Below are positions 24,586 through 25,985 of a DNA stretch of 25,985 nucleotides, piece after piece. Origin of the DNA: a virus. The notes beneath the pieces are model-generated. The model was given only the letters and a program-made list of their open reading frames with translations. It searched no databases and was not told where the DNA came from. The stretch is taken from positions 1-25,985 of IMG/VR virus record IMGVR_UViG_3300030333_001270. One strand, written 5' to 3'. The translations under genes were made by a program, and so were the position numbers. Each line of letters opens with the position of its first letter. Positions within the stretch are counted from its first letter, which is position 1.

Positions 24586-25032
24586 ATGGTAATTGGTAAT
24601 ATGTTATCAGATTCAGGACAGCAGTATGTAGCTACCAAAGATGATAAGAATACATGGAGAATATTAGATACTTGGCACGCAGAGTTAAAACAAATGAGTG
24701 CCGATGATGATATCCCTGATGACAGCCCAGCAGTAGTAGCTTTATCTGAGGGTCAATTTATTGCCTTAATAAAGGAAGCTGCAAGTGAAGGAGTATTAGA
24801 GAATGTTAATATTACTTCTGATGTCGATACAGCTGAGTTAGAACATATAATTGAAACAAAAAATTTAGAAATAGATAGGCTGAGTGCTGAACTTGACAGA
24901 GCTAAAAGTGAAAAACAGACTGTTGAAAGAGCAGCGGCTCACTCGGAAGAATTTGAACTAAAGGAGAAAGCTATGGATAACATATTAAAATTAGTATCCA
25001 TGCAAGATATGACTAAACTAAGCAGGGATTAA
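24586..25032 (+). CDS. Acidic coiled-coil protein before the portal gene
   Basis: This 148-residue protein is not recognised. The N-terminal half is mixed (TWRILDTWHAELKQM, then VVALSEGQFIALIKEAASEG); the second half is a charged coiled coil (LEHIIETKNLEIDRLSAEL, RAKSEKQTVERA). The overall charge is acidic. Strong AGGAGA precedes the ATG, and a promoter-like site lies 27 bases further up, so it likely opens the head-gene transcript. A scaffold-like or portal-assembly role would fit coil and place, but scaffolds usually follow the portal, so this stays open. Confidence 0.6.
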   Translation: MVIGNMLSDSGQQYVATKDDKNTWRILDTWHAELKQMSADDDIPDDSPAVVALSEGQFIALIKEAASEGVLENVNITSDVDTAELEHIIETKNLEIDRLSAELDRAKSEKQTVERAAAHSEEFELKEKAMDNILKLVSMQDMTKLSRD

Positions 25033-25034
25033 TA

Positions 25035-25985
25035 ATGAAACTATCCGAATATTTACCACAAGTTCCCCAAATGCAGCAACAAATGGCTGATTTGAACAAA
25101 CAAATTAGTTTATTAGATGTTATGAAGTCTACTGGGGATACAGGGAATGCCCCAACTATAGGTCTTGACCAAATTGTAAACACTTGGGTTAGACACCAAA
25201 TGGCATATCGCCAACAGCTTGTACAAGATTTGCAAACTATTGCGATGTCTGTAGAAGAAATAAGGGGTCCATTGTCTCACATTACGGGGGAAGTATTTAG
25301 AAGGGGGATTGAAATAGTTCCCAAAATAGAAAACCCCGATTCGGAACAGAAAGAGAGACTTTTGAAATGGCTGAAAGACTGTAACGTTTTTGACCAAAGT
25401 ATGGAAGAGGTTCTTAGACAATTTCATTTTGACGTGAACTCATTAGACGATGGGTTTTTGTACTTAGCTAAAGAATATAAAGACTCTGGTGATGGGAACG
25501 TTACATCTAGACTACAAGAAATTAGAAGACTTAATCCAGCATTAGTAGAATTTGATTTAGACCAAGCTGGGTTACCTAAGAACACACACTTTATATGTCC
25601 TATACATCGTGAAGTAATTCAAGAATCTGGTGGTAAATGTGTAGAGGAAGATTGTAATGTAATTCTTCATCCTGCTATGTATAAGTATTATCATCGAAAC
25701 CAACATATGTATTTTACAGATTCTGAAATTATACACCTATCTAAATTTTCACCTTCTGAAACATATGGATGGTCACCATTACTTACTATTTTTGAAAAAG
25801 CTTTGACGCTAGTAGGTATGGATAAAAATTTATACAGGTACTTTTTTGAAAGAAAAATGCCTGCAAGTATGTTGATGGTCACTACAGATGACCCAGAGAG
25901 TCTAAGAAGAGAGCGTGAACATATTGCGGCACAAACACGACTAGACCCAAACTATATACCTATGGTAGCTGTATCTGCTAGAAAC
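25035..25985 (+). CDS. Portal protein, 3' partial, with CxxH/CxxxxC insert
   Basis: The first 317 residues of a portal protein are in the window; the frame is open at the right edge. The portal is the dodecameric ring through which DNA is packaged and released. Typical parts are RGIEIVPKI (88-98), QEIRRLNPALVEF with DLDQAG, then IIHLSKFSPSETYGWSPLL and LYRYFFERKMPASMLMV (267-282), the conserved tail of the clip-to-stem region. Unusual is an insertion at 188-207: C188-x2-H191 and C202-x4-C207, right after the NPALVEFDLD strand, which could bind zinc. The ATG lies three bases after the previous stop. Portal identity rests on these motifs plus the position after terminase. Confidence 0.8.
   Translation, partial: MKLSEYLPQVPQMQQQMADLNKQISLLDVMKSTGDTGNAPTIGLDQIVNTWVRHQMAYRQQLVQDLQTIAMSVEEIRGPLSHITGEVFRRGIEIVPKIENPDSEQKERLLKWLKDCNVFDQSMEEVLRQFHFDVNSLDDGFLYLAKEYKDSGDGNVTSRLQEIRRLNPALVEFDLDQAGLPKNTHFICPIHREVIQESGGKCVEEDCNVILHPAMYKYYHRNQHMYFTDSEIIHLSKFSPSETYGWSPLLTIFEKALTLVGMDKNLYRYFFERKMPASMLMVTTDDPESLRREREHIAAQTRLDPNYIPMVAVSARN

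Overview
This window is one strand-coherent stretch of a tailed double-stranded DNA phage (Caudoviricetes-type). Every convincing gene is on the + strand, genes are packed end to end or overlap by a few bases, and there is no non-coding stretch above about 75 bases. The DNA is AT-rich. The host is bacterial: most genes have Shine-Dalgarno sites of the AGGAG/GGAGG type, there are extended -10 promoter-like sites, and the phage carries its own sigma-70-family factor. I see no integrase, repressor, tRNA, CRISPR array or insertion sequence, so a lytic lifestyle is the simplest reading. The gene mix (family A polymerase, class II ribonucleotide reductase, RecA-like recombinase, S74 tail chaperone) is typical of uncultured aquatic phages, but the host cannot be named from the sequence.

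Layout. 2-8943 is the tail module: tail tube protein (5' end outside the window), a tail assembly chaperone pair joined by a -1 frameshift at an A-AAA-AAA slippery site, a short tape measure protein, a Dit-like tail protein, a 1641-residue hub/fibre protein ending in a self-cleaving S74 chaperone domain, and a small protein. 8909-10511 is a regulatory and small-gene stretch with an HTH/zinc protein and the sigma factor. 10512-15516 is replication: DnaB-like helicase, primase, an SSB-like protein with acidic tail, and a family A DNA polymerase. 15548-19886 is a nucleotide and recombination block: DUF3310 protein, PD-(D/E)XK nuclease, MazG-like protein, RecA-like recombinase, Vsr/DUF559-like nuclease, Cas4/RecB-like nuclease with Fe-S-type cysteines, a coiled-coil protein that may be a recombination mediator, and a RuvC-like resolvase that seems to start at ATT. 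19888-25985 is packaging: an unknown protein, small and large terminase, then a class II ribonucleotide reductase inserted between terminase and portal, an unknown protein, and a portal protein cut by the window end. Since the window opens in a tail tube gene and closes in a portal gene, the missing part should hold the capsid genes and probably lysis genes.

How they work together. Helicase, primase, SSB and polymerase form a nearly self-sufficient replisome. The reductase and the MazG-like protein adjust nucleotide supply. The recombinase, nucleases and resolvase process replication intermediates before packaging by the terminase. The sigma factor could drive the four similar promoter-like sites at 3254, 9288, 15503 and 24550.

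The most notable things found are: apparent complete absence of GATC and GCGC and near absence of GGCC; the shared promoter motif next to a phage sigma factor; a terminator-like hairpin inside the Cas4-like gene; zinc-binding motifs appended to or inserted in the large terminase and the portal; the ATT start of the resolvase; a beta-module repeated four times in the hub protein with a fifth relative in the tail tube; and an insertion of about 55-60 residues in the polymerase.
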